Below are positions 36,640-45,182 of a stretch of 64,000 nucleotides of DNA, in pieces. The stretch lies in contig NZ_FCOA02000002.1 in assembly GCF_001544875.2 (NCBI RefSeq), forward strand, positions 1 to 64,000. Reading direction: 5' to 3'. The notes below the pieces were generated by a model. That model worked only from the letters and a program-made list of their open reading frames with translations, was not told where the DNA came from and ran no database searches. The position numbers and the translations under genes are program-made. Source of the DNA: Caballeronia hypogeia (GTDB lineage: Bacteria; Pseudomonadota; Gammaproteobacteria; Burkholderiales; Burkholderiaceae). The number at the start of each line of letters is the position of its first letter. The first letter of the stretch is position 1.

Positions 36640-37728
36640 ATGACACGAAAGATTGCTCCCAATGAGACGCTCGGTGTGGCATGCCTCGGCATCACTCACC
36701 CGCACACGTCCGGGCGAGTCAAGGCAATCCAGCGCCGCGCCGATGCGAAGATGCTCGGCGCGTGGGATACGAGTCCGCTGCTCCAGCCGTTCGTCGACGC
36801 ACTCGGTCTCGAAGCGCGCTCGAAGGAGGAGATTCTGGCGGACGACAACGTTCATGTGGTGCTGGTGCACTCCAAGAGCGAAAAGATGGCGGACCTCGCC
36901 ATCGAAGCGCTGGAGGCCGGCAAGGCGGTGCTGTGCGAAAAGCCAGCCGGCCGGAGTTCGGCGGATGCGAAGCGCATCGTCGAGGCGGTGGAGCGCACGG
37001 GCGGCCTGTTTCAGGTGGGCTATTGCTGGCGCTTCGCACCTTCGGTCGACGCCATGCAGGCCGCGCTTCAGAGCGGCCGTCTCGGCAAGGTGGTTCAGGT
37101 GCGCGCACATGGCGGTTGCTCGCACGACGAGGCGGGTACAGCGCACATGACGCAGCCCGGCGATATCGGCGGCGCGGTGTTCGTGATCGGCTGTCATCTG
37201 ATCGACCGCATTCTTCTGCACTTCGGCATGCCGCGCTCCGTGAACGCGCGCATCACGAAGTTCCCGAACTTTCATGGCGATGAATCGCGTGAAGACGCGG
37301 CAGGCGCGGTGCTGAATTACGAGGACAAGATCGTTACCGTCGACTTCATGTCATGGGACGTGCTGCCGTGGACCGAGAGCTGGGACATCACCGCGTACGG
37401 CACGGAAGGCATCATGTCGTCCCGTTCGCTGCCCGCGAGTTACAAGATCTACGATGCCGGCAAAGGCGCGCATCCCGAAGGCTGGACCGAGTGGCAGGAG
37501 ACGAGCTTCCCGGAAATCTGGGCGACGAAGAAGACGGAGTATTCGCCCGATATCGCGGAGATCGGCAACCCGGTCTATTTCGACCGCGAGTCGAATGCTT
37601 TCTTCGATGCGTTGCGCAGCGGCACGCAATCAGTCGTGCCCGCGACGCAAGCCTACAACATCAGCCGCGTGATCGAGGCGATGTTTGCGTCGTCGAAAGA
37701 TGCGGGCGCTGAAGTTTCGCTTCGCTGA
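36640..37728 (+). CDS. second Gfo/Idh/MocA-family oxidoreductase
   Basis: 362 residues. The family lysine is Lys101 in VLCEKPAGRSS, and PGDIGGAVFVIGCHLIDR carries the Asp175/His186 region. The dinucleotide-binding loop is unusual: where GxGxxG is expected the sequence is CLGITHPHTSGR, so cofactor binding may differ or the protein may use another cofactor or hold it tightly. It is not a duplicate of the upstream dehydrogenase. Possible roles are a second oxidation of the ring or glycoside or a redox-neutral epimerisation. It precedes the binding-protein gene by 72 bases, which contain a perfect hairpin. Confidence 0.8.
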   Translation: MTRKIAPNETLGVACLGITHPHTSGRVKAIQRRADAKMLGAWDTSPLLQPFVDALGLEARSKEEILADDNVHVVLVHSKSEKMADLAIEALEAGKAVLCEKPAGRSSADAKRIVEAVERTGGLFQVGYCWRFAPSVDAMQAALQSGRLGKVVQVRAHGGCSHDEAGTAHMTQPGDIGGAVFVIGCHLIDRILLHFGMPRSVNARITKFPNFHGDESREDAAGAVLNYEDKIVTVDFMSWDVLPWTESWDITAYGTEGIMSSRSLPASYKIYDAGKGAHPEGWTEWQETSFPEIWATKKTEYSPDIAEIGNPVYFDRESNAFFDALRSGTQSVVPATQAYNISRVIEAMFASSKDAGAEVSLR

Positions 37729-37738
37729 AGCAGGTTTA

Positions 37739-37762
37739 GAAAGACATCAGTAGATGTCTTTC
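37739..37762 (+). promoter_or_regulatory. intercistronic hairpin before the binding-protein gene
   Basis: GAAAGACATC, loop AGTA, then GATGTCTTTC form a perfect ten-base stem. No T-run follows (GGTAAATAAATA), so it is not a classical terminator. Placed just before the highly expressed binding-protein cistron, it probably protects or sets the processing of that mRNA end. Confidence 0.6.
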
Positions 37763-37800
37763 GGTAAATAAATACGGAATCCTTATCAGGAGACAATGTC

Positions 37801-38871
37801 ATGAAAATCTTGAAGCATGTCGCGGTCATTCTGGCCGCATCGGCGGCTTTCGCTGCAACGTCGGGCGCTGTGTTTGCACAGGACAAGGGCGTGGTCGGAA
37901 TCTCGCTGCCCGACAAGACCGAATCGCGCTGGATCACCGATGGCAAGAGCATGGTCGATGCACTGAAAGCCAAAGGCTATGCCGCCGATCTTCAATACGC
38001 GAACTATGACGTTCCGACGCAGGTGAATCAGGTCGAGAACATGTTGGCCAAGGGCGTGAAAGCGCTAGTCATCGCGCCCATCGACGGAAAGACCTTTTCC
38101 GAGGCGCTTGCGCTCGCGCAGAAGAAGGGCATCAAGGTCATCTCTTATGACCGCCTGATCAGTCAGACGAAGGACGTCGATTACTACGCGACCTTCGATA
38201 ACTACGGCGTCGGCGTGCTGCAAGGGCAAAGCATCGTCAGCGCGTGGCAGAAGGCCGGCAGCAAGACGCCGTTCAACATCGAACTGTTCGGCGGCTCCTC
38301 GGACGACAACAACGCGCACATGGTCTATGCGGGCGGCATGTCGGTGCTCAAGCCGTACATCGACAGCGGCAAGTTCGTGGTTCGCAGCAAGCAGATTGCT
38401 TTCGAGAAGGTCGCGACGCGCAACTGGGACGGCGCCACGGCGCAGGCGCGCATGGACAACCTGCTGAGCGCGTTCTACGGAAAAGATCATCTGGATGCGG
38501 TCTGGACGCCCAACGATGCGATCGCTATCGGCGTGATCTCGTCTCTGAGAGGCATTGGATACGGTTCGGCGCAACAGACCATGCCCGTCGTCACGGGACA
38601 GGACGCCGACATCCAGAACGTCAAGAGCATCGTTCGCGGCGATCAGACGTCGACCGTGTTCAAGGACACGCGCAAGCTCGCGAGCGTGGCAGCCGAGATG
38701 GTCGACGACGCGCTGACGGGCAAGCAGGTGCCGGTGAACGACACGAAGAGCTACAACAACGGCGCGAAGATCGTGCCGACCTATCTCGTGAAGCCGGTGC
38801 TCGTCGATCGCGCGAACTATCAGTCGGAACTGGTATCGAGCGGCTATTACACGCAAGCGCAGATCAAGTAA
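37801..38871 (+). CDS. chvE: multiple-monosaccharide ABC substrate-binding protein (ChvE-like)
   Basis: 356 residues. Signal peptide to about residue 26 (AATSGAVFA), then a periplasmic-binding type I fold: [42 protein letters not shown] and [16 protein letters not shown]. It resembles ChvE-type proteins that bind glucose, xylose, arabinose and related pyranoses. In this operon the ligand could instead be a cyclitol or an aryl glycoside. AGGAGACAATGTC precedes the start. ATPase and permease genes follow directly, so it is a full importer. Confidence 0.87.
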   Translation: MKILKHVAVILAASAAFAATSGAVFAQDKGVVGISLPDKTESRWITDGKSMVDALKAKGYAADLQYANYDVPTQVNQVENMLAKGVKALVIAPIDGKTFSEALALAQKKGIKVISYDRLISQTKDVDYYATFDNYGVGVLQGQSIVSAWQKAGSKTPFNIELFGGSSDDNNAHMVYAGGMSVLKPYIDSGKFVVRSKQIAFEKVATRNWDGATAQARMDNLLSAFYGKDHLDAVWTPNDAIAIGVISSLRGIGYGSAQQTMPVVTGQDADIQNVKSIVRGDQTSTVFKDTRKLASVAAEMVDDALTGKQVPVNDTKSYNNGAKIVPTYLVKPVLVDRANYQSELVSSGYYTQAQIK

Positions 38872-38899
38872 GGCGGCGCGACATCGGAGGAATTCGATC

Positions 38900-40438
38900 A
38901 TGGATACCATTCTGGAGATGCGCGGCATTCAGAAAAGCTTTGGCGCGGTCAAGGCGCTGAACAACGTGAATCTGAGGGTGCGCCAGGGCGAGATTCACGC
39001 CATTTGCGGAGAAAACGGCGCGGGCAAATCGACGCTGATGAAAATTCTCAGTGGCGTTTATCCACACGGCTCTTACGCTGGCGACGTCCTTTACGACGGA
39101 CAGACACGGACCTTCGCCGATATCTCCGACAGCGAGACGGTGGGCATCATCATCATCCATCAGGAGCTTGCGCTCGTGCCCATGCTGTCCATTACCGAGA
39201 ATATCTTTCTGGGTAACGAACAGTCGAAGCGCGGCGTGATCGACTGGCAGGGTTCGCGAGCGAAGGCCCGCGAGCTGCTGGAAAAAGTCGGCCTGACGGA
39301 CTCTCCGGATGCGCCGGTCGGCACGCTCGGCATCGGCAAGCAGCAACTCGTCGAAATCGCGAAGGCGCTCTCCAAGGAGGTCCGTCTGCTCATCCTCGAC
39401 GAGCCTACCGCCAGCCTCAACGAGAAAGACAGCGACACGCTTCTCACGCTGCTGCTCGAACTGAAAGCGCGCGGCGTCACCTCGATCATCATCTCGCACA
39501 AGCTGAACGAGATATCGCGCGTCGCGGACGGCATCACCGTGATTCGCGATGGCTCGACCGTCGACGTGCTGGACTGCAAAGCCGAGACCGTGAGCGAGGA
39601 CCGCATCATCAAGGCGATGGTCGGCCGCGAAATGTCGGACCGCTATCCGCCGAGAACACCGCATATCGGTGAAGTGATCTTCGAAGTGCGGGACTGGCGC
39701 GTTCAGCATCCCGTTCAACGCGACCGGGCGGTCATCAAGGGCGTGGATCTCAACGCTCGAAAGGGCGAGATCGTCGGCATCGCCGGGTTGATGGGCTCCG
39801 GTCGCACCGAACTCGCGATGAGCGTGTTCGGCGGCACCTACGGACAGGACATCACGGGTCAGGTGCTGATGCATGGCAAGCAGGTCGACACGTCATCGGT
39901 GCGCAAGGCGATCGACGCGGGTATTGCATACGTCACCGAGGACCGCAAGGGCAACGGCCTGCTTCTGGACGACAACATCAAACGAAACATCACGCTGGCG
40001 AACCTGTCCGGTGTTTCGAAGTTCGGCGTGGTGAACGAGCACGAGGAAATCACGGTCGCCGCGGACTTCCTCAAGAAGCTTCGGATTCGCGCTCAGGGCG
40101 TGACGCATGTGGTGGGCAACCTGTCGGGCGGGAACCAGCAGAAGGTCGTGCTGAGCAAGTGGCTGTTCTCGGAGCCCGAAGTGCTGATCCTCGACGAGCC
40201 CACGCGAGGCATAGATGTGGGAGCGAAATACGAGATCTACAACATCATCAATCAGGCGGTAGCGGCAGGTAAATGCGTGATCATGATCTCCTCGGAGATG
40301 CCGGAGCTTCTCGGCATGTGTGACCGCGTTTATGTCATGAACGAAGGCCGGTTCGTCGGCGAATTCACCGCAGAAGAGGTCTCGCAGGAAAAAATCATGC
40401 GAGCGATCATGCGAAATGGAGGCATCGAAAATGCGTAA
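38900..40438 (+). CDS. mmsA: monosaccharide ABC importer ATPase (MmsA/GguA-like)
   Basis: 512 residues with two fused ABC cassettes, as in CUT2 sugar importers. First cassette: Walker [13 protein letters not shown] near residue 38, signature region [16 protein letters not shown], Walker [12 protein letters not shown]. Second: [17 protein letters not shown] (degenerate Walker A), [15 protein letters not shown] and [16 protein letters not shown]. It energises uptake for the ChvE-like protein. The stop overlaps the permease start by eight bases (40431-40438), so translation is coupled. Confidence 0.9.
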   Translation: MDTILEMRGIQKSFGAVKALNNVNLRVRQGEIHAICGENGAGKSTLMKILSGVYPHGSYAGDVLYDGQTRTFADISDSETVGIIIIHQELALVPMLSITENIFLGNEQSKRGVIDWQGSRAKARELLEKVGLTDSPDAPVGTLGIGKQQLVEIAKALSKEVRLLILDEPTASLNEKDSDTLLTLLLELKARGVTSIIISHKLNEISRVADGITVIRDGSTVDVLDCKAETVSEDRIIKAMVGREMSDRYPPRTPHIGEVIFEVRDWRVQHPVQRDRAVIKGVDLNARKGEIVGIAGLMGSGRTELAMSVFGGTYGQDITGQVLMHGKQVDTSSVRKAIDAGIAYVTEDRKGNGLLLDDNIKRNITLANLSGVSKFGVVNEHEEITVAADFLKKLRIRAQGVTHVVGNLSGGNQQKVVLSKWLFSEPEVLILDEPTRGIDVGAKYEIYNIINQAVAAGKCVIMISSEMPELLGMCDRVYVMNEGRFVGEFTAEEVSQEKIMRAIMRNGGIENA

Positions 40439-41639
40439 GGCACTCTCTCCGGTGGCCGCCGAAGGCGCCGAAGTCGGTAAAGGCGAAATGTTCGGAATGG
40501 TCAAGCGTATCGGCAGCGAATATGGACTGCTTCTTTCGCTCGTCATCATCATGTTGTTCTTCCAGGTCTCGACCAGCGGCGTGCTGATGCAGCCGCTCAA
40601 CCTGACCAATCTGGTGCTGCAGAACAGCTACATCGTGATCATGGCGCTCGGCATGCTCATGGTGATCGTGTCCGGTCACATCGATCTTTCGGTCGGTTCC
40701 ACGGCGGGTCTGGTCGGCGCTCTGGCGGCGGTGTTGATGGTGCAGTACGACGTCAACTATGTCTGGGCCACGATCATCTGTCTCGCGACGGGCGCGCTCA
40801 TCGGCGCCGTGCAAGGTTACTGGATCGCGTTCTGGCGCATGCCGTCGTTCATCGTGACGCTCGCGGGCATGCTGGTCTTCCGTGGCATGACGAACCTCGT
40901 GCTGCAAGGACAGTCGATCGGTCCGTTCCCCGAAGGCTTCGGCGCGGTGAGTTCCGGCTTCATCCCCGATGTGTTTCACGGGCAGGCGCTGCACATCACG
41001 TCGATTCTTCTCGGCGTGCTCGTCGGTGCGCTGTTCTTCGTGATCGAGCTCAGGCAGCGCGCAGGCGCCGCGAAACACGGCGTCGAAAGCGGTTCGTTCG
41101 CCATGTTCGTGACGAAGAATGTCGTGCTCACCGCGCTCATCGTGTTCTTCTGCTCCCTGCTTGCCTCGTATCGCGGCCTGCCTACGGTGCTCGTCATCAT
41201 GGGCGTGCTGATCGGCGTGTACACGTTCATCATGAATCGCACGACCATCGGGCGGCGTATCTATGCCGTGGGCGGCAACGCGAAGGCCGCGCGGCTTTCG
41301 GGTGTGAGCGTGCCGGCGGTGAGCTTTCTGACCTTCGTGAACATGGGCGTGCTTGCGGCGCTCGCGGGCCTGATCTTCGCCGCGCGTCTGAATAGCGGAA
41401 CGCCGAAGGCGGGCACCGGCTTCGAGCTCGATGTCATCGCGGCGTGTTTCATTGGCGGCGCCTCCGCGTCCGGCGGCGTCGGCAAGGTGGTCGGCGCGGT
41501 GGTCGGCGCGTTCATCATGGGCGTGATGAACAACGGCATGTCCATCATGGGCATCGGAGTGGATTATCAGCAGGTCATCAAGGGCATTGTTCTGCTCGCG
41601 GCCGTGTTCGTCGATGTGTACAACAAGAACAAGGCTTAA
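40431..41639 (+). CDS. mmsB: monosaccharide ABC importer permease (MmsB/GguB-like)
   Basis: 402 residues, about ten membrane segments. The BPD_transp_2 family motifs include [17 protein letters not shown] near residue 75, [16 protein letters not shown] and [14 protein letters not shown]. It forms the homodimeric inner-membrane channel of the importer. The ATG at 40431 lies eight bases after GGAGG; an ATG at 40416 overlaps that site and is less likely. The Dabb gene follows after 24 bases. Confidence 0.9.
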   Translation: MRKALSPVAAEGAEVGKGEMFGMVKRIGSEYGLLLSLVIIMLFFQVSTSGVLMQPLNLTNLVLQNSYIVIMALGMLMVIVSGHIDLSVGSTAGLVGALAAVLMVQYDVNYVWATIICLATGALIGAVQGYWIAFWRMPSFIVTLAGMLVFRGMTNLVLQGQSIGPFPEGFGAVSSGFIPDVFHGQALHITSILLGVLVGALFFVIELRQRAGAAKHGVESGSFAMFVTKNVVLTALIVFFCSLLASYRGLPTVLVIMGVLIGVYTFIMNRTTIGRRIYAVGGNAKAARLSGVSVPAVSFLTFVNMGVLAALAGLIFAARLNSGTPKAGTGFELDVIAACFIGGASASGGVGKVVGAVVGAFIMGVMNNGMSIMGIGVDYQQVIKGIVLLAAVFVDVYNKNKA

Positions 41640-41663
41640 CGGCTCTTTCTACGGCAGACATAT

Positions 41664-41960
41664 ATGGTCAAGCACATTGTGATGTGGAACGTCCGCGGCG
41701 ACACGCCGGAGGCCAGGCAAAAATCCGCGCAGCTCGTGAAGTCCGCGTTCGAAAGCCTGAGCGGCAAGATTCCGGGGCTCACCAGGCTCGAGGTCGGACT
41801 GGACGTCAGCGCCGTGGATTATGCGTGCGACGTCGTCCTGTACACGGAGTTCGAAAGCCAGGAATCGCTCGACGCCTACGCCTCGCATCCCGAGCATTTG
41901 CGGGTGAAGCAGGTGGTGGGCGATGTTCGTATCGCGCGTCATCAGGTCGATTACATCTAG
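41664..41960 (+). CDS. Dabb (stress-responsive alpha/beta-barrel) protein
   Basis: 98 residues: MVKHIVMWNVRGDTPE starts the Dabb ferredoxin-like fold, with the conserved HPEHLRVKQVV near the C-terminus. Dabb proteins form small dimeric barrels; a few are catalysts, for example olivetolic acid cyclase and enzymes that enolise or cyclise polyketones, while most are uncharacterised. Being the eighth gene of the hydroxyquinol/sugar operon, between the importer and maleylacetate reductase, it may help tautomerise or aromatise a cyclic ketone (inference), or act on the aglycone. Confidence 0.8.
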   Translation: MVKHIVMWNVRGDTPEARQKSAQLVKSAFESLSGKIPGLTRLEVGLDVSAVDYACDVVLYTEFESQESLDAYASHPEHLRVKQVVGDVRIARHQVDYI

Positions 41961-41972
41961 ACGGGTCAGAGC

Positions 41973-43034
41973 ATGTACGAGTTCACCTATACCACGCAGG
42001 CATCGCGCGTCGTGTTCGGCGCGGGCAGCATGAAGCTGATCCAGCAGGAAGTCGAGACGCTCGGCGCGCGGCGCGCGCTGGTGCTCTGCACGCCCGAGCA
42101 GAAGGCGCAGGCCGAAGTCGTCTCGGCGCTGCTCGGTCCGTCGAGCGCGGGCGTTTTCGATGGGGCGCAGATGCACGTGCCCATCGAGAACGCGCGGCGT
42201 GCGCGAGAGCACGCGAAGGCGGTCGGCGCGGACTGTGCGGTGGCGATCGGGGGCGGTTCCACGATCGGACTCGGCAAGGCGATCGCGCTCGAATCGCCGC
42301 TGCCGATCATCGCGATACCGACGACCTATGCCGGCTCGGAGATGACGCCGATCTACGGCATCACCGAAGACGGCCTGAAGAAGACCGGCCGCGACGCCAG
42401 GGTCATCCCGAAGACTGTGCTGTACGACGCTGAACTGACGATCGGACTGCCGGTTCGATTGTCGATCGTGAGCGGCCTCAACGCGATCGCGCATGCCGCC
42501 GAGGGCCTGTATTCGAAGGATGGCAATCCCGTCATGTCCCTGATGGCGGAGGAAGGCATTCGCTCGCTCGCCAATGGTCTGCGCGGCGTGAATCGAAACA
42601 GCAGGGACAGGACGGCGCGCAGCGAGTGTCTCTACGGCGCGTGGCTGTGCGGCATGGTGCTGGGCAACGTCGGGATGGCGCTTCATCACAAGCTTTGCCA
42701 TACGCTCGGCGGAACCTTCAACCTGCCTCACGCGGAGACGCACGCAATCGTTCTGCCGCACGCACTCGCTTACAACAGCATCGTGGCCGACGACGCGATG
42801 GAGCGCATCGCGCGCGCATTGAACGTGAAGTCGGCGCCGGACGGGCTGTATCGACTCAACCATGAACTCGGCGTGCCGCAAGGGCTCCGTGAGATCGGCC
42901 TGAGCGAAGCCGACCTCGATCGTGCATGCGAGGTGGCGATGTCGAACCCATACTGGAATCCGCGTCCGGTCGAGGAGAAACCGCTCAGGGCGTTGCTGCA
43001 GCGCGCGTGGGAGGGCGCGCGGCCCGCCGCCTGA
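41973..43034 (+). CDS. maleylacetate reductase
   Basis: 353 residues of the iron-containing alcohol dehydrogenase fold, at the length of maleylacetate reductases (ClcE/TftE type). NAD-binding GGGSTIGLGKAIAL near residue 92, PTTYAGSEMTPIYGIT, and HHKLCHTLGGTFNLPHAETHAIVLPHA are diagnostic. It reduces maleylacetate to 3-oxoadipate with NAD(P)H, which feeds the beta-ketoadipate route to succinyl-CoA and acetyl-CoA. No 3-oxoadipate CoA-transferase or thiolase of that route is adjacent; they must lie elsewhere. It ends the operon 12 bases after the Dabb gene. Confidence 0.9.
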   Translation: MYEFTYTTQASRVVFGAGSMKLIQQEVETLGARRALVLCTPEQKAQAEVVSALLGPSSAGVFDGAQMHVPIENARRAREHAKAVGADCAVAIGGGSTIGLGKAIALESPLPIIAIPTTYAGSEMTPIYGITEDGLKKTGRDARVIPKTVLYDAELTIGLPVRLSIVSGLNAIAHAAEGLYSKDGNPVMSLMAEEGIRSLANGLRGVNRNSRDRTARSECLYGAWLCGMVLGNVGMALHHKLCHTLGGTFNLPHAETHAIVLPHALAYNSIVADDAMERIARALNVKSAPDGLYRLNHELGVPQGLREIGLSEADLDRACEVAMSNPYWNPRPVEEKPLRALLQRAWEGARPAA

Positions 43035-43047
43035 GCCGGAAGCGATC

Positions 43048-43722
43048 CTACGCCTGTCGCTTGATGTATCTGTTGCGGTAGAACATCGTCCAGACCGTCA
43101 GCGCCGCGTAGGTCGCGTAACTGACGAAGGTGGACAGCCGGTTGGCGTCCGTGTCAGGCAGGTGAAGCGTGATCCAGAGTCGCGCGAGATTCTCGCCGAC
43201 GAGACCGGCGCCCCACACGGCGGTCATCAGCCGGATCGATCGGGCCAGCGCCGGACGTGTGGCCCAGCGATCGTCGAAGTCGGCTTCGCGTCCCTGCTGT
43301 TCGCGCGAGAGCGTCGAGCGCGCGAGGTAATACACGAGAGGGCGGTCGAGAAAGAGCGAAAGCAGAAAGAACATGCCGATGACGCCGCTGACCGCCGGCT
43401 CGCGTGAATTTCGCAGCCAGCCGTCCGCGCCCGAAAGCAGCACGAGCAGCGACATGACGATGCCCGCCAGGACGATGCCGCTCAGCGCGTCGAAGTGGCG
43501 GTAGCGCGTCAGATCGAAGGTCATCCACACGACCAGCGGCAATGCCGATGCAATGAGCGCGCCGACCACGCCGAAGTGCCCGATCGCGATCCTGTAGGCG
43601 AGCGCGGGCAATGCCACGTTGACTACGATCGCGATCACATAACGCGCTGACAGAACGGTCATGTCGAGTTCCGCGCAAACCTGACGAGTGTCCGAGCGTA
43701 ACAGAAGCGCGGTTTCGTTCAT
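43048..43722 (-). CDS. VC0807-like integral membrane protein
   Basis: 224 residues with about six hydrophobic segments (for example VIAIVVNVALPALAYRIAI and ALSGIVLAGIVMSLLVLLSG). The layout, with GALIASALPLVVWMTFDL and FDALSGIV, fits the VC0807-type/intracellular-septation-like family of unknown function; I am not certain of the family. ATG 43722 is taken because it gives a natural N-terminus; 43662 is an alternative. It converges on the maleylacetate reductase gene with a 13-base gap and is not part of that operon. Confidence 0.6.
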   Translation of the reverse strand: MNETALLLRSDTRQVCAELDMTVLSARYVIAIVVNVALPALAYRIAIGHFGVVGALIASALPLVVWMTFDLTRYRHFDALSGIVLAGIVMSLLVLLSGADGWLRNSREPAVSGVIGMFFLLSLFLDRPLVYYLARSTLSREQQGREADFDDRWATRPALARSIRLMTAVWGAGLVGENLARLWITLHLPDTDANRLSTFVSYATYAALTVWTMFYRNRYIKRQA

Positions 43723-43913
43723 CGTCCGACGAAATCGCCGGTGAACGAAGCGCCTGCCGCACATCTTGCGAAACGAATCATCAGATTGATTCGAGATCCG
43801 CACCGGCGAGCCGCGCGGTTCGCGAAAGCCATTCTTGTCAGAACCCGTCGTCTGGCGCGATGATGGAGCGCCAGCAGTTCGAGACGATGTTTTCTTCCCT
43901 CAAGGAGATGAAC

Positions 43914-44609
43914 GTGCGAGCTTCCGACATCATGACGACTTCGATCATTACCGCCAGCCCCGACATGTCCGTTCGCAACGCCGCGGGCACCATGGTCTTC
44001 GCTGGCATCAGCGGCATGCCCGTGGTCGACGAGTCCGGGAAGTTGCTCGGCATCGTCACGGAGGGCGATCTGATGCACCGTGCGGAGCTCGGCACCGGCG
44101 TCAGGCAGCGTGCCTGGTGGCTCGAACTGGTTGCATCGACGAGCGAGCTGGCGAGCCAGTACGTGAGGGAGCACGCGCGGAAGGTCCGCGATGTGATGAC
44201 CACCGACGTCGCCACGATCACCGAATCGATGCCGGTCGCGGACATTGCCGATCTGCTCGACCGCCGGAAAATCAAGCGCGTGCCGGTCATGCGCGACGGC
44301 AAGCTGGTGGGCGTCGTGAGCCGCGCCAACCTCATTCGCGCGCTCGTGACGATGGCGCCCGAGGTGCCCGCCGATATCGAAAGCGGCGACAACGCGATAC
44401 GCGAAGACGTGCTCGCCGCCATGGCAGGCCAGCCGTGGGCGCTCGCGCGGGAGAACGTCATCGTCGAAGGCGGGACGGTGCATCTCTGGGGGCCCGTCGT
44501 CGGCTCAGACGAGGGCAATGCAATTCGCGTCGCGGCAGAGAACGTGCCGGGCGTGAAGGGTGTCGTGCCGCATTTCGGGCTTCCGCCGACGCCTTCGTCG
44601 CAGGGCTAG
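43914..44609 (+). CDS. CBS-domain protein with C-terminal BON domain
   Basis: 231 residues. Two CBS motifs at about residues 5-60 (SDIMTTSIITASPDMSVRNAA) and 92-145 (VRDVMTTDVATITESMPVADIAD) form an adenosine-nucleotide-sensing module. The last 60 residues are a BON fold (AGQPWALARENVIVEGGTVHLWGPV). Such soluble CBS-BON proteins are taken as energy or stress sensors; partners are unknown. I choose GTG at 43914, six bases after AGGAG; the ATG at 43908 directly abuts the Shine-Dalgarno sequence. Confidence 0.8.
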   Translation: MRASDIMTTSIITASPDMSVRNAAGTMVFAGISGMPVVDESGKLLGIVTEGDLMHRAELGTGVRQRAWWLELVASTSELASQYVREHARKVRDVMTTDVATITESMPVADIADLLDRRKIKRVPVMRDGKLVGVVSRANLIRALVTMAPEVPADIESGDNAIREDVLAAMAGQPWALARENVIVEGGTVHLWGPVVGSDEGNAIRVAAENVPGVKGVVPHFGLPPTPSSQG

Positions 44610-44778
44610 GCGCAAGACGGGTTCGTTCGTGCGATCCCGTTTCAGCTCCTGATTGCACGGGGAATCGGCCTCGTTTGCCGGCGCGAACGAAGCTTGCCGT
44701 TGACTATGCTGCGCGATGACCGTGCGCAGACGCCTGAGCGTGGCCGCGCGGTTCCGGGCGGCTTTCCGCCTCGCTCGC

Positions 44779-45093
44779 CTAGTGGTCCGCGGACAGGAGC
44801 GGCGGGACCGGAGGTGTGTCGCCGTCGATGAACGCGGTCGCGCAGGCCACCGCGAAGCAATACGCGCTTTCCTCGTTTGCGAAGGCGCCGAGTTCGCCCA
44901 GCGACGTGGTATGTCCGTCCTCTTCCAGAATCGATGCTGTGGCGATGTAAGCCGCGCCTTCCCGGCTTACGGCGGCCTTGAACGCTGCGCCACGGTGGTA
45001 GATGACCATATTTTCGTTTGACTCGAGGCTGGCGTGAGAGTGAAGCGACGCGTGAAACGGCGTCGCATGCTTGTGAACGTTGGGTTCGCGCAA
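44779..45093 (-). CDS. small hypothetical protein, paralog of the one at 51861
   Basis: Up to 104 residues from a TTG at 45093; an ATG at 45009 would give 76. The core YHRGAAFKAAVSREGAAYIA-ASILEEDGHTTSLGELGAFANEE...CATAFIDGD is shared with the 115-residue protein at 51861. No family is recognised. No signal peptide or membrane segment. The conserved HRGAAF, SILEEDGH and ATAFIDGD motifs suggest a small folded domain. It stands alone, divergent from the gene at 45183. Confidence 0.6.
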   Translation of the reverse strand: MREPNVHKHATPFHASLHSHASLESNENMVIYHRGAAFKAAVSREGAAYIATASILEEDGHTTSLGELGAFANEESAYCFAVACATAFIDGDTPPVPPLLSADH

Positions 45094-45182
45094 ACCAGTG
45101 TCCCCATTTTAGGAAACTAGTACGAAACAGATCATGTACTTATCGAACCGTTTCCGGACACGCGACGAAGCGCGAGAACAAG

